The translations under genes and the position numbers were made by a program. From assembly GCF_041928815.1 (NCBI RefSeq), contig NZ_JBHFEI010000012.1:90031-154030 (forward strand): a DNA stretch of 64,000 bases. Direction: 5' to 3'. Shown in pieces: positions 49,699 to 58,659 of the stretch. The notes under the pieces are model-generated. The model had not been told where the DNA came from, did no database searches, and saw only the letters and a list, made by a program, of their open reading frames with translations. Source of the DNA: JBHFEI01 sp041928815 (lineage in GTDB: Bacteria; Pseudomonadota; Alphaproteobacteria; Rhizobiales; Rhizobiaceae). Every line of letters begins with the position of its first letter. The stretch's first letter is position 1.

Positions 49699-51093
49699 AT
49701 GGATCTGAGACCCGAACCGTTCGAACCGCCGGCGCCGATCCCGCGCACCGTTCCGCCGTCGCGGCTCGAGATCATCCGCACCGTGCTGCGCAATCCGCTG
49801 GAACTCTGGGGCGAGCCCTCCTACACGCTGCCCTGGATCGAAACGAGCTTCGTCGGCCAGCGCACCGTCATCATCAACGATCCGGGCCTGATCCGCTACG
49901 TCCTCGTCGAGAACGCCGCCAATTACGAGATGTCGGAGGTCAGGCGACTGATTTTGCGGCCGATCCTGCGCGACGGGCTTTTGACGGCCGAGGGCGAGGT
50001 GTGGAAACGGTCGCGCAGGGCGATCGCACCCGTCTTCACCCCGCGCCATGCATGGGGCTTCGCCGACCAGATGCTGGACCGTTCGGAACGCTACGTGGCG
50101 AAATACGCGCCGGCCGACCGGGCGCCGATGGTGACCAACATCGCCGTCGACATGACGGAACTGACCTACGAGATCCTGTCGGAAACACTGTTTTCCGGCC
50201 AGATCGCCGCCGGTACCGACGGTTTTGCCGCCAGCGTCGACGAACTCCTGCACCGCATGGGCCGCGTCGATCCGATGGATCTTTTGCAGGCGCCGCCCTG
50301 GGTGCCGCGGCTGACGCGGATCGGCGGGAGGCGGGTGATGGAGAAATTCCGCGGCATCGTCCGTGACACGATGGATGCGCGGCGCCGGGCGATCGCGGCG
50401 GATCCCGATACCGTCCCGAACGACTTCCTGACGCTGCTGCTGCAGCTCGAGGGACCCCAGGGACTGACCACCGACGAGATTTCCGACAACATCTTGACCT
50501 TCATCGGCGCCGGCCACGAGACGACGGCGCGGGCGCTCGCCTGGACGCTGTATCTCGTCGCCAATGCGCCGGCTTTCCGCGAGGCGATGCACGAGGAGAT
50601 CGACACGGTGCTGGCAAGCGGGGCGGCCCCCGTCGACTGGCTGGAGCGCATGCCGCATGTGCGCGCCGCCTTCGAGGAGGCGCTGCGCCTCTATCCGCCG
50701 GCGCCGTCGATCAACCGCGCCGCGATCACCGACGACCACTGGGTGTCGCCGGACGGAAAGCGCGTCGAGATCCCGGCCGGCGTCGCCGTGCTGGTCATGC
50801 CCTGGACGCTGCACCGCCACCAGCTCTACTGGGAAAAACCGCGCGCCTTCATGCCGGAACGCTTCCTGCCGGAAAACCGGGAAAAGCTGCACCGCTTCCA
50901 GTACCTGCCCTTCGGCGCCGGCCCGCGCATCTGCATCGGCGCCACCTTCGCGCTGCAGGAGGCGATCATCGCGCTCGCGGTGATGATGCGGCGCTATCGT
51001 TTCGATGTCACCGCGGAGACGGATCCCTGGCCGGTTCAGCGGCTGACGACCCAGCCGCGGGGCGGATTGCCGATGCGGGTGACGGCGCGCTGA
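49699..51093 (+). CDS. Cytochrome P450
   Basis: A 464-residue heme monooxygenase. The oxygen-binding helix carries AGHETTARALAW, the ExxR pair is EEALRLYPPAPS, and the heme ligand is Cys412 in FGAGPRICIGATFAL. There is no membrane anchor, so it is a soluble bacterial P450 needing separate redox partners, none of which is encoded nearby. The substrate is unknown. The last 86 bp overlap a convergent antisense gene. The ATG at 49699 is preferred over an in-frame start at 49672. Confidence 0.93.
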   Translation: MDLRPEPFEPPAPIPRTVPPSRLEIIRTVLRNPLELWGEPSYTLPWIETSFVGQRTVIINDPGLIRYVLVENAANYEMSEVRRLILRPILRDGLLTAEGEVWKRSRRAIAPVFTPRHAWGFADQMLDRSERYVAKYAPADRAPMVTNIAVDMTELTYEILSETLFSGQIAAGTDGFAASVDELLHRMGRVDPMDLLQAPPWVPRLTRIGGRRVMEKFRGIVRDTMDARRRAIAADPDTVPNDFLTLLLQLEGPQGLTTDEISDNILTFIGAGHETTARALAWTLYLVANAPAFREAMHEEIDTVLASGAAPVDWLERMPHVRAAFEEALRLYPPAPSINRAAITDDHWVSPDGKRVEIPAGVAVLVMPWTLHRHQLYWEKPRAFMPERFLPENREKLHRFQYLPFGAGPRICIGATFALQEAIIALAVMMRRYRFDVTAETDPWPVQRLTTQPRGGLPMRVTAR

Positions 51094-51664
51094 CGGCGCG
51101 GCCGGGCGCCTCCTGCTGGACCGACAGGACCGGGGACGCGGCCGGTGCCGGCTGCTGCGTCTGCTTCGGCGGCGTCTTGATCGTGGCGATCTGCGCGCAG
51201 GTCGCATCGCCGACATTCGTGCAGGGCATGTAGACGACGATCTCGCTGCCGGCGCCGTCGTCCCAGACCGCCTGGATCGTCAGCGTCTTCGCCGCCCCAC
51301 CCGGCAGTGTGAGATAGACATAACGGGCCGTGTCGTCGCCCGGCAGGTTGAACGGGATCTGCGGATTGCATGGTGCCAGCGGAAAGCGCTTGTCGAGCGC
51401 ATCGGAATTGATGGAATAGCGGATTTCCGACAGCCGGCAATGCATCGTCTGCAATGCGGTGAAATAGATCATCTGGCGCCCGTCATAGTCGCGGAACTGG
51501 ATCCACCCGGTCGCCTTGTTGGCATCGAGCATCGCCTTGTAGATCGCGACGTCCGGCAACACCGGCGCATAGCGTTCCGCCTCCTCGGCCGCCGCCGGCA
51601 GGCTCGCGGCAACCGCGCCGGCGATCAAGAGGGCCCGGCACCCGGCCGACGACATCCACGGCAT
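51008..51664 (-). CDS. Secreted protein of unknown function overlapping the P450 gene
   Basis: A 218-residue protein with a signal peptide (about residues 1-28, ending SLPAAAEEA). A compact middle part contains four Cys (in TMHCRLSE, LAPCNPQI, VYMPCTNV and DATCAQIA), probably two disulfides, and a low-complexity Pro/Ala/Ser tail follows. I do not recognise a family. The ATG at 51664 follows AGGAGAGG. The tail region overlaps the 3' end of the opposite-strand P450 gene by 86 bp, and that tail could be the less real part. Confidence 0.65.
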   Translation of the reverse strand: MPWMSSAGCRALLIAGAVAASLPAAAEEAERYAPVLPDVAIYKAMLDANKATGWIQFRDYDGRQMIYFTALQTMHCRLSEIRYSINSDALDKRFPLAPCNPQIPFNLPGDDTARYVYLTLPGGAAKTLTIQAVWDDGAGSEIVVYMPCTNVGDATCAQIATIKTPPKQTQQPAPAASPVLSVQQEAPGRAVSAPSPASAIRPAAGSSAAEPARDPSPR

Positions 51665-51877
51665 CTTCACCTCTCCTGCAGCACTTCAGGCACACACGCG
51701 TTTACCGGGAATGCCCTATCTGTCCCATTTACCGCAACTGTGCGGACGTCCGATCCGCTTCCGGTCTGACTGGGCATGCTCCGGAAACGGCGGCGACCCT
51801 CGCCCGGCTCTGTTTCTGTAGTATTTCCCCGGCACCTGTCCTATCACGGCCTCCTCTTCTCTCGAACGGACACCGCC

Positions 51878-53878
51878 GTGGACCAGACCTATTTTCTCGG
51901 CATCGATACCGGCGGCACCTATACGGATGCCGTCCTCTACAGCGAGGCCGGCGGCATCGCCGCCAAGGCGAAGGCGCTGACCACGCGGCACGATCTCTCC
52001 GTCGGCATCGCCGGCGCGGTCGACCGGGTTCTGTCGGCTTCCGGCATCGCCGTCGCCGCCATCCGCCTCGTCTCGCTGTCGACGACGCTCGCGACGAATG
52101 CGCTGGTCGAGGGGCAGGGCGGGCGCGCCGGACTGGTGATGATCGGCTTCGGCCCGGACGATCTCGGGCGCAACGGGCTTGCCGAGGCGCTCGGCGGCGA
52201 TCCGGTCGTCTTCCTGCCCGGCGGGCACGACGTCCATGGCGGCGAGACGCCGCTCGACACGGCCGCGCTGGAGGCCGCCCTTCCCGATCTTTCCCGCTCC
52301 GTCTCCTCCTTCGCCGTCGCCGGCTATTTCGCCGTGCGCAATCCCGCGCACGAGATCCGCGCGCGGGAACTCATCCGCGGCGTCTCGCATCTGCCCGTCA
52401 CCTGCAGCCACGAACTGTCGTCGAAGCTCGGCGGGCCGCGCCGGGCGCTGACGACGCTGCTCAATGCCCGGCTCGTCTCGATGATCGACCGGCTGATCGG
52501 CGCCTGCGAGGGCTTTCTGGACGCGCGCGGCATCCGCGCGCCGCTGATGGTCGTGCGCGGCGACGGCGCGCTGATGGCGGCGGCCGAGGCGCGGCTGCGG
52601 CCGATCGAGACCATCCTTTCCGGACCCGCCGCAAGCCTCGTCGGCGCCCGGCACCTGACCGGACTCGACAATGCCGTCGTCTCCGATATCGGCGGTACGA
52701 CGACCGACGTCGCCGTGCTTGAGGATGGCTGCCCGCGCCTCGACGCGGAGGGCGCCGTCGTCGGCGGCCTGCGCACCATGGTCGAGGCGGTGGCGATGCG
52801 CACCTTCGGCCTGGGCGGCGATTCGGAGGTAACGGTCGACAACCGCGCCCTCGTCGCCACCCTGACGCTCGGGCCGCGCCGGCTGGTGCCGCTGAGCCTG
52901 CTTGCGCGCCAGCATCCGGATGCGGTCCTGCCCGTGCTCGACCGGCAGCTGCGCACCGGCCGTCCCGGCCGCCATGACGGACGCTTCGCCATCAGGACCG
53001 GTGTGCCGGGCCTGATGGAGGCGGGGCTCCAGCCACAGGAGCGCGCGCTTTACGAGCGGATCGGCGCCGCCCCGGTGGCGCTCGAGGCACTTTTGACCAC
53101 GATGCCGCAGAAGGCGACGCTGGACCGGCTGGTGGCGCGCGGCCTCGTCCACATTTCCGGCTTCACGCCCTCCGACGCCATGCACGTGCTCGGGCGCCAG
53201 CAGCAGTGGCATGGCGCGGCGGCACGGCTCGGGGCGGCGCTGATGGCGCGCATCCGCGACGGCGCCGGACGGCCGGTCGCGGCGGGCGCCGAGGAACTGG
53301 CGCAGCGTGTGGAGGCGCGCATGACGCGGCAATCCGCCGAGGTGATCCTCGGCGCGGCCCTTGCCGAGGACGGCGGCGACGCCATCGATCCGGCGATGTC
53401 GCCGGCCGTCGACCGCGCGCTGCGCCGGGCCGGCGGCATCGTCCGCTTCGCGCTCTCGCTCGACCGGCCGCTGGTCGGCCTCGGCGCGGCGGCGCCGATC
53501 TACTATCCGGCGATCGCGGCGATGCTCGGCGCCCCGTCCTCCATCCCGGCCGATGCCGATGTCGCCAATGCCGTCGGCGCGGTGGTCGGGCAGGTGCGCG
53601 TCGGCGTCACCGCCGTCGTCACCATGCCGGAGGAGGGGATCTATCTCGTCCTCGGCCTCGGATCGGCGCTGCGCTTTTCCGGCGAGGCGGAGGCTCTTGC
53701 CGCCGCTCGGGACGGCGCTTGCGGCGCGGCGCGGGCCGCAGCGCGCGCGAACGGCAGCGACGAGCCGGTTCTCGACGTCGTCGAGGCGATCGACGCGCCG
53801 GAGATCGAGGGCCGGCGCCGGCTGGTCGAGGCGCGCATCACCGTGGTCGCCAGCGGACGGCCGCGCATCGCTGCCTGA
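51878..53878 (+). CDS. Hydantoinase A / 5-oxoprolinase-like protein
   Basis: A 666-residue ATP-dependent amidohydrolase-family protein of the HyuA/OplA type. It has the phosphate-binding start FLGIDTGGTYTDAVLY, STTLATNALVEG and the ASKHA-fold second phosphate loop VVSDIGGTTTDVAVL. ILSGPAASLVGARHL is also conserved. HyuA enzymes normally pair with HyuB, which is absent here, so the activity is uncertain. The start is uncertain: GTG at 51878 gives the family N terminus, whereas the frame opens at 51776. It is divergent from the secreted-protein gene. Confidence 0.82.
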   Translation: MDQTYFLGIDTGGTYTDAVLYSEAGGIAAKAKALTTRHDLSVGIAGAVDRVLSASGIAVAAIRLVSLSTTLATNALVEGQGGRAGLVMIGFGPDDLGRNGLAEALGGDPVVFLPGGHDVHGGETPLDTAALEAALPDLSRSVSSFAVAGYFAVRNPAHEIRARELIRGVSHLPVTCSHELSSKLGGPRRALTTLLNARLVSMIDRLIGACEGFLDARGIRAPLMVVRGDGALMAAAEARLRPIETILSGPAASLVGARHLTGLDNAVVSDIGGTTTDVAVLEDGCPRLDAEGAVVGGLRTMVEAVAMRTFGLGGDSEVTVDNRALVATLTLGPRRLVPLSLLARQHPDAVLPVLDRQLRTGRPGRHDGRFAIRTGVPGLMEAGLQPQERALYERIGAAPVALEALLTTMPQKATLDRLVARGLVHISGFTPSDAMHVLGRQQQWHGAAARLGAALMARIRDGAGRPVAAGAEELAQRVEARMTRQSAEVILGAALAEDGGDAIDPAMSPAVDRALRRAGGIVRFALSLDRPLVGLGAAAPIYYPAIAAMLGAPSSIPADADVANAVGAVVGQVRVGVTAVVTMPEEGIYLVLGLGSALRFSGEAEALAAARDGACGAARAAARANGSDEPVLDVVEAIDAPEIEGRRRLVEARITVVASGRPRIAA

Positions 53879-53957
53879 TCTTTTCCGTTCTTGCATAAAT
53901 TCTTGGCGGTATTGCCGAATTGACACGGAATGAAAGCATGGGAAACTGTCGGTCTCT

Positions 53958-53988
53958 CCATGCAACCGGCAGAAGCCGGCCGGCATGG
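53958..53988 (+). other. Hairpin in the glcB leader
   Basis: CCATGC (53958-53963) pairs with GCATGG (53983-53988), and CCGGC (53966-53970) with GCCGG (53975-53979), around an AGAA loop and small bulges. It ends 70 bp before the glcB ATG. It may mark the end of the upstream gene or be a leader structure. No T tract follows. Confidence 0.4.
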
Positions 53989-54058
53989 ATCCTCCGACAC
54001 GATGGGTGAAGCGAAGCGCGCGCCACGACGCGCGATCGCGGGCGACAGGGAGTTCAGC

Positions 54059-56224
54059 ATGACGATGATCGAACGGGACGGACTGCGGATCGATGCCGCG
54101 CTCCACGACTTTCTGGTGAACGAGGCCCTGCCGGGGGTCGGTCTCGATGCCGATGCCTTCTTCGGCGACTTTTCCGCCATCGTCCACGATCTGGCGCCGA
54201 AGAACCGCGCGCTTCTCGCCAAGCGCGATGCGCTCCAGGAAAAGCTCGACGGCTGGTATCGCGACCACGGGGCGCCCTCCGACATGGAGGCCTACCAGTC
54301 CTTCCTGAGGGAGATCGGCTATCTCCTGCCCGAGGGCCCGGCGTTCCAGGTCTCGACCGACAATGTCGATCCCGAGATCGCCACCATCGCCGGGCCGCAG
54401 CTCGTCGTGCCGGTGATGAATGCCCGCTATGCGCTGAACGCGGCCAATGCCCGCTGGGGCTCGCTCTACGACGCACTCTACGGCACCGACGCGATTTCCG
54501 AGGCGGACGGCGCCGGGAAGGGCAAGGGCTACAATCCGGTGCGGGGCGCGAAGGTCGTCGCCTGGGTCCGCGCGTTCCTCGATGAAAGCGTGCCGCTCGA
54601 CGGCGGGCGCTGGAGCGACGCGCGCGGCTTCGCCGTCGAGAATGGCAGGCTTGCGGTCAGGGGCGACGGCGCGGCACTGGCGCTGAGGGAGGCCGGCCAG
54701 TTTGCCGGCTATGCGGGCGAGGCGGCCGCGCCGGACCGGCTGTTCTTCACGAGAAACAATCTCCATGTCGAGATCGTCATCGACGCCGCGACGCCGACCG
54801 GAGCTGCGGATCCGGCGTCGATCTCGGACGTCCGGCTCGAATCGGCCGTCACCGCGATCATGGACTGCGAGGATTCCGTCGCCGCCGTCGATGCCGAGGA
54901 CAAGGTCGTCGTCTACCGCAACTGGCTCGGCCTGATGCGCGGCGACCTGACGGAGGAGGTGGCGAAGGGCGGCCGGACCTTCACCCGCAGGCTCAACCCG
55001 GATGTCGAATTCACCGCGCCAGACGGCGGCCAGCGGATCCTCAAGGGCCGGTCGCTGATGCTGGTGCGCAATGTCGGCCACCTGATGACCAACCCGGCGA
55101 TCCTCGACCGGAACGGCGACGAGGTGCCGGAAGGCATCATGGACGCGATGATCACCGCGGCGATCGCGCTCTACGACATCGGGCCGAAGGGCCGGCGGAT
55201 GAATTCGCGCCTCGGCTCGATGTATGTCGTCAAGCCGAAGATGCACGGGCCGGAGGAGGTCGGCTTCGCCTGCGAGATCTTCTCCCGCGTCGAGGCGGCG
55301 CTGAGGATGCCCGCGAACACGATCAAGATGGGCATCATGGACGAGGAGCGCCGCACCACGGTCAACCTCAAGGAATGCATCCGCGCCGCGCGCGAGCGGG
55401 TCGTCTTCATCAATACCGGCTTCCTCGACCGCACCGGCGACGAGATCCACACCTCGATGGAAGCCGGGCCGATGATCCGCAAGGGCGACATGAAGCAGGC
55501 GGCCTGGATTTCGGCCTACGAGAACTGGAACGTCGGCATCGGCCTCGAATGCGGTCTTGCCGGCCACGCGCAGATCGGCAAGGGCATGTGGGCGATGCCC
55601 GATCTGATGGCGGCGATGCTCGAACAGAAGATCGCCCATCCGAAGGCCGGCGCCAACACCGCCTGGGTTCCGTCGCCGACGGCGGCGACGCTGCATGCGA
55701 CGCATTACCACCGCGTCGATGTCGCCGAGGTGCAGGCGGGGCTGAAGAACCGGCCGCGGGCGAAGCTTTCCGACATCCTCTCGGTGCCGGTGGCGCAGCG
55801 GCCGAACTGGACGGCCGACGACATCCAGCGCGAGCTCGACAACAATGCGCAGGGCATCCTCGGCTATGTCGTGCGCTGGGTCGACCAGGGCGTCGGTTGC
55901 TCCAAGGTGCCGGACATCAACAATGTCGGGCTGATGGAGGACCGGGCGACGCTGCGCATCTCCGCCCAGCACATGGCGAACTGGCTGCGCCACGGCGTGG
56001 TGACGCAGGCGCAGATCGTCGAGACGATGAGAAGGATGGCGGCGGTCGTCGACGGGCAGAATGCCGGCGATCCGCTGTATCAGCCGATGGCCGGCCGGTT
56101 CGACACCTCGATCGCCTTCCAGGCGGCCCTCGATCTCGTGCTGCAGGGCCGCGTCCAGCCGAACGGCTATACCGAGCCTGTGCTGCACCGCCGCCGGCTG
56201 GAACTGAAGGCGGCGGGAGCCTGA
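54059..56224 (+). CDS. glcB: Malate synthase G
   Basis: A 721-residue cytoplasmic enzyme that condenses glyoxylate with acetyl-CoA, G-isoform size. It has TAIMDCEDSVAAVDAEDK, RSLMLVRNVGHLMTNPAIL and GLECGLAGHAQIGKGMW, with the metal-binding Glu/Asp and catalytic Asp regions preserved. The ATG at 54059 follows AGGGAG; earlier in-frame starts to 53930 are less likely. No isocitrate lyase or glycolate oxidase gene lies in this window. A clear terminator follows. Confidence 0.97.
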   Translation: MTMIERDGLRIDAALHDFLVNEALPGVGLDADAFFGDFSAIVHDLAPKNRALLAKRDALQEKLDGWYRDHGAPSDMEAYQSFLREIGYLLPEGPAFQVSTDNVDPEIATIAGPQLVVPVMNARYALNAANARWGSLYDALYGTDAISEADGAGKGKGYNPVRGAKVVAWVRAFLDESVPLDGGRWSDARGFAVENGRLAVRGDGAALALREAGQFAGYAGEAAAPDRLFFTRNNLHVEIVIDAATPTGAADPASISDVRLESAVTAIMDCEDSVAAVDAEDKVVVYRNWLGLMRGDLTEEVAKGGRTFTRRLNPDVEFTAPDGGQRILKGRSLMLVRNVGHLMTNPAILDRNGDEVPEGIMDAMITAAIALYDIGPKGRRMNSRLGSMYVVKPKMHGPEEVGFACEIFSRVEAALRMPANTIKMGIMDEERRTTVNLKECIRAARERVVFINTGFLDRTGDEIHTSMEAGPMIRKGDMKQAAWISAYENWNVGIGLECGLAGHAQIGKGMWAMPDLMAAMLEQKIAHPKAGANTAWVPSPTAATLHATHYHRVDVAEVQAGLKNRPRAKLSDILSVPVAQRPNWTADDIQRELDNNAQGILGYVVRWVDQGVGCSKVPDINNVGLMEDRATLRISAQHMANWLRHGVVTQAQIVETMRRMAAVVDGQNAGDPLYQPMAGRFDTSIAFQAALDLVLQGRVQPNGYTEPVLHRRRLELKAAGA

Positions 56225-56245
56225 AGGCCCGCCTGCCGGCAAACG

Positions 56246-56279
56246 AAAGGCCGCACTCCAAAGGGAGCGCGGCCTTTTC
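56246..56279 (+). terminator. glcB terminator
   Basis: AAAGGCCGC-CTCC (from 56246) pairs with GGAG-GCGGCCTTT (to 56277) around a short A-rich loop, with TTTT closing the right side. Confidence 0.85.
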
Positions 56280-56389
56280 GGCGCCTGAGGCAAGTCCCGC
56301 TGACGGCGCGGCGGGACTTGCGTAGGAAGAAAGGCGGTAAAGCCTGCGCGCTGATCCGAAAGATCGCGGCGGGCGTCCGGCGGTGCCGT

Positions 56390-57064
56390 TTACTGCTGGA
56401 CGATGACGCGGGCGTTCTTGCCGGGCCGGACGCGCGAATAGAGATCGATGATGTCCTGGTTCATCAGGCGGATGCAGCCCGACGAGGCGGCCGTGCCGAT
56501 CGAAGCCCATTCCGGCGTTCCATGCAGGCGGAACAGCGTGTCCTGGCCCTTCTCGTTGAAGAGGTAGAGCGCCCGGGCGCCGAGCGGATTCCTGAGGCCC
56601 GGGCCCATGCCTTCCTTGACATACTGGGCGACGTCGGGACGGCGCTTGGCCATCTCCTCCGGCGGATGCCAGGTCGGCCATTCCTGCTTCCAGGCGATAT
56701 AGGCCTCGCCCTGCCAGGCAAAACCCTGCTTGCCGACGCCGATGCCGTAGCGCACCGCCTTGCCGCCCGGCAGCACGTAGTAGAGGAAGCGGCTCGGCGT
56801 GTTGACGACGATCGTGCCCGGGCGCTCCCTGGTGGCATAGTCGACGATCTGGCGGTGGAAGCGCTTGTCCACCTTCGAGATCGGGATCGCGGGCAGCGGA
56901 TAGCCGTGGTCCTCCACCGCGCCGTAGCCCTCGGAGAAGATCTGGTTGGTGGCGACGGCGACCGTCTCGCCCTTGCCCGCGCTGGACGAGGTGGTCTGCG
57001 AGCAGCCGGTCAGGGCGAGCGTAGCCGCAAGGCTACACAGGAGAAATGCGTGGCGAAGGCGCAT
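56390..57064 (-). CDS. L,D-transpeptidase lipoprotein (YkuD domain)
   Basis: A 224-residue envelope protein with a lipobox LALTGCSQ (Cys21). The YkuD catalytic segment contains HGTPEWASIG and SSGCIRLMNQD near residues 180-205, with the catalytic Cys. Such enzymes form 3-3 peptidoglycan cross-links or attach proteins to the wall, which matter in the polar-growing Rhizobiales. NTPSRFLYYVLPGGKAVRYG and IGVGKQGFAWQGEA are typical of the family. It is divergent from mmcB, with an inverted repeat between them. Confidence 0.92.
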   Translation of the reverse strand: MRLRHAFLLCSLAATLALTGCSQTTSSSAGKGETVAVATNQIFSEGYGAVEDHGYPLPAIPISKVDKRFHRQIVDYATRERPGTIVVNTPSRFLYYVLPGGKAVRYGIGVGKQGFAWQGEAYIAWKQEWPTWHPPEEMAKRRPDVAQYVKEGMGPGLRNPLGARALYLFNEKGQDTLFRLHGTPEWASIGTAASSGCIRLMNQDIIDLYSRVRPGKNARVIVQQ

Positions 57065-57119
57065 GGAGGTCTCTTGAGAAAGTGCGAAGGAATCCGGGTC
57101 TGTCCGACCATCTGCTAGT

Positions 57120-57144
57120 ATGGTTTATTTTCGATTAAAACCAT
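57120..57144. promoter_or_regulatory. Inverted repeat between the L,D-transpeptidase and mmcB
   Basis: ATGGTTT (57120-57126) and AAACCAT (57138-57144) form 7-bp arms with an 11-bp AT-rich spacer between the divergent genes. The function is unknown. Confidence 0.4.
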
Positions 57145-57244
57145 GATGGCAAGGCTTTGCGGTGCAGCATGCGGAGGGCCCGGCGGCAATGTCCGGGCGC
57201 ATGGCTTTTTTGCAACAAACCGGTCCCTGTGGCAAACTCGGGCG

Positions 57245-57769
57245 ATGACGATTCTGAGCTTGCACACAGATAATCCGCTGATCGACGGGCGCCAGTCGGC
57301 CCGCGCCATGATGGTCCGGCGCGGCGTCCAGCGTTTCCTCGCCGAATCACGTCACGCGGTTCTCGCGGAGATGACGCTTGCGAGCGGCAGGCGGGCCGAC
57401 CTCGTCGCGCTGTCGCCGAAGGGCGAGATCTGGATCATCGAGATCAAGACCTCGATCGAGGACTTCCGCTCGGACCGCAAATGGCCGTCCTACCGCGACT
57501 TTTGCGACCGGCTGTTCTTCGCCTCGCACGAGGGCGTGCCCCGCGGGATCTTTCCGGACGACTGCGGCCTGCTGCTCGCCGACGGCTACGGCGCAGCACT
57601 GCTGCGCGAGGCGCCCGAACACCGGCTGGCGCCCTCCACGCGGAAATCCGTCTCGCTTGCCTTCGCGCGGCTCGCCGCCCAGCGCCTGACGCTCGCCGAA
57701 TGGGCGACGGACCGGGATCCGGAGACCGGGGCTGCAATCCGCGGCATCGTCTCCGGCGCGGCCGACTGA
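57245..57769 (+). CDS. mmcB: MmcB family DNA repair protein
   Basis: A 174-residue protein of the PD-(D/E)XK nuclease-like MmcB family, known in Caulobacter as a DNA damage-tolerance factor that works with translesion synthesis. The core reads LAEMTLASGRRADLVAL, IWIIEIKTSIEDF and KWPSYRDFCDRLFFA, with the Asp and Glu-x-Lys nuclease pattern. The frame opens at 57143, but the ATG at 57245 gives the family start. No LexA box was recognised upstream. Confidence 0.9.
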   Translation: MTILSLHTDNPLIDGRQSARAMMVRRGVQRFLAESRHAVLAEMTLASGRRADLVALSPKGEIWIIEIKTSIEDFRSDRKWPSYRDFCDRLFFASHEGVPRGIFPDDCGLLLADGYGAALLREAPEHRLAPSTRKSVSLAFARLAAQRLTLAEWATDRDPETGAAIRGIVSGAAD

Positions 57770-58003
57770 CGACGGTTTCCGGCTGGAATGGAGAGCATGG
57801 CGCAGGCCCGCTCTTCCAGCCGTATCGCCCCCGGCAGGCGCTGGAACATGCTGCGATCCTGGAGCCTGCCCGGCACAGACGAGGGGTTCACCGGACAGGC
57901 TCTGTCTCTTCATCCCGACGCAGTGTCCGGCCTTCCCATCAGAGCCGGACCGGACATGCGTCGCGTTCGCCGACACGTTTCATGCATTATTTTCTCGTCA
58001 TGC

Positions 58004-58576
58004 CTATTTCGGCGCGCGCTTGGCGAGGATGCGCTGCAGCGTGCGGCGGTGCATGTTGAGCCGGCGCGCGGTTTCCGAAACGTTGCGCTCGCACATCTCG
58101 TAGACGCGCTGGATGTGCTCCCAGCGCACCCGGTCGGCCGACATCGGATTTTCCGGCAGTTCGACGCGCTCCCCGGCCTTCTGCACCAGCGCGCCGAAGA
58201 TCTCGTCGGCATCGGCGGGCTTGGCGAGATAATCGATGGCGCCGAGCTTCACCGCCGTCACGGCGGTGGCGATGTTCCCGTAGCCTGTCAGCATGATGAT
58301 GCGGGTGTCGTCCCGTCGCCCGCGGATCGCCTCGATCACGTCGAGCCCGCTGCCGTCGCCGAGGCGCAGGTCGATCACCGCATGGCGCGGCGGGTTCGCC
58401 TTCGCCTTGGCGATGCCCTCCGCCACCGATTCGGCGATCTCCACGGTAAAGCCGCGCGCCTCCATCGCCCGTGCCAGCCGGCGGACGAAGGGGCCGTCGT
58501 CGTCGACGATCAGGAGCGAGGGATCCGGGCCGATCGCGTCCTGGACATCGGGGGAGGGCTCGCTCGTCTCGCTCAT
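58004..58576 (-). CDS. actR: Redox response regulator ActR (RegA/PrrA)
   Basis: A 190-residue regulator. The receiver has LLIVDDDGPFV, the phosphorylated Asp69 in AVIDLRLGDG, Thr in IMLTGYGN and Lys in DYLAKPADA. A Fis-type helix-turn-helix follows, SETARRLNMHRRTLQRILAK, which is the hallmark of RegA/PrrA/ActR. It works with ActS (encoded 83 bp upstream on the same strand) in redox and acid-tolerance control of respiration and carbon genes. Confidence 0.95.
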   Translation of the reverse strand: MSETSEPSPDVQDAIGPDPSLLIVDDDGPFVRRLARAMEARGFTVEIAESVAEGIAKAKANPPRHAVIDLRLGDGSGLDVIEAIRGRRDDTRIIMLTGYGNIATAVTAVKLGAIDYLAKPADADEIFGALVQKAGERVELPENPMSADRVRWEHIQRVYEMCERNVSETARRLNMHRRTLQRILAKRAPK

Positions 58577-58659
58577 CTTGTCGTTCCTGCGCTCTATTTT
58601 CGCCGTCTATAGCAGATCCATGCCCGGATGGATCGCCGCGTGGCGAGAAAATTGCCGCA

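Noticed and set aside
57924..57956. TGTCCGG/CCGGACA inverted repeat between mmcB and actR as a terminator
   Set aside because: Large loop, no T tract on either strand and no clear link to the 3' ends.
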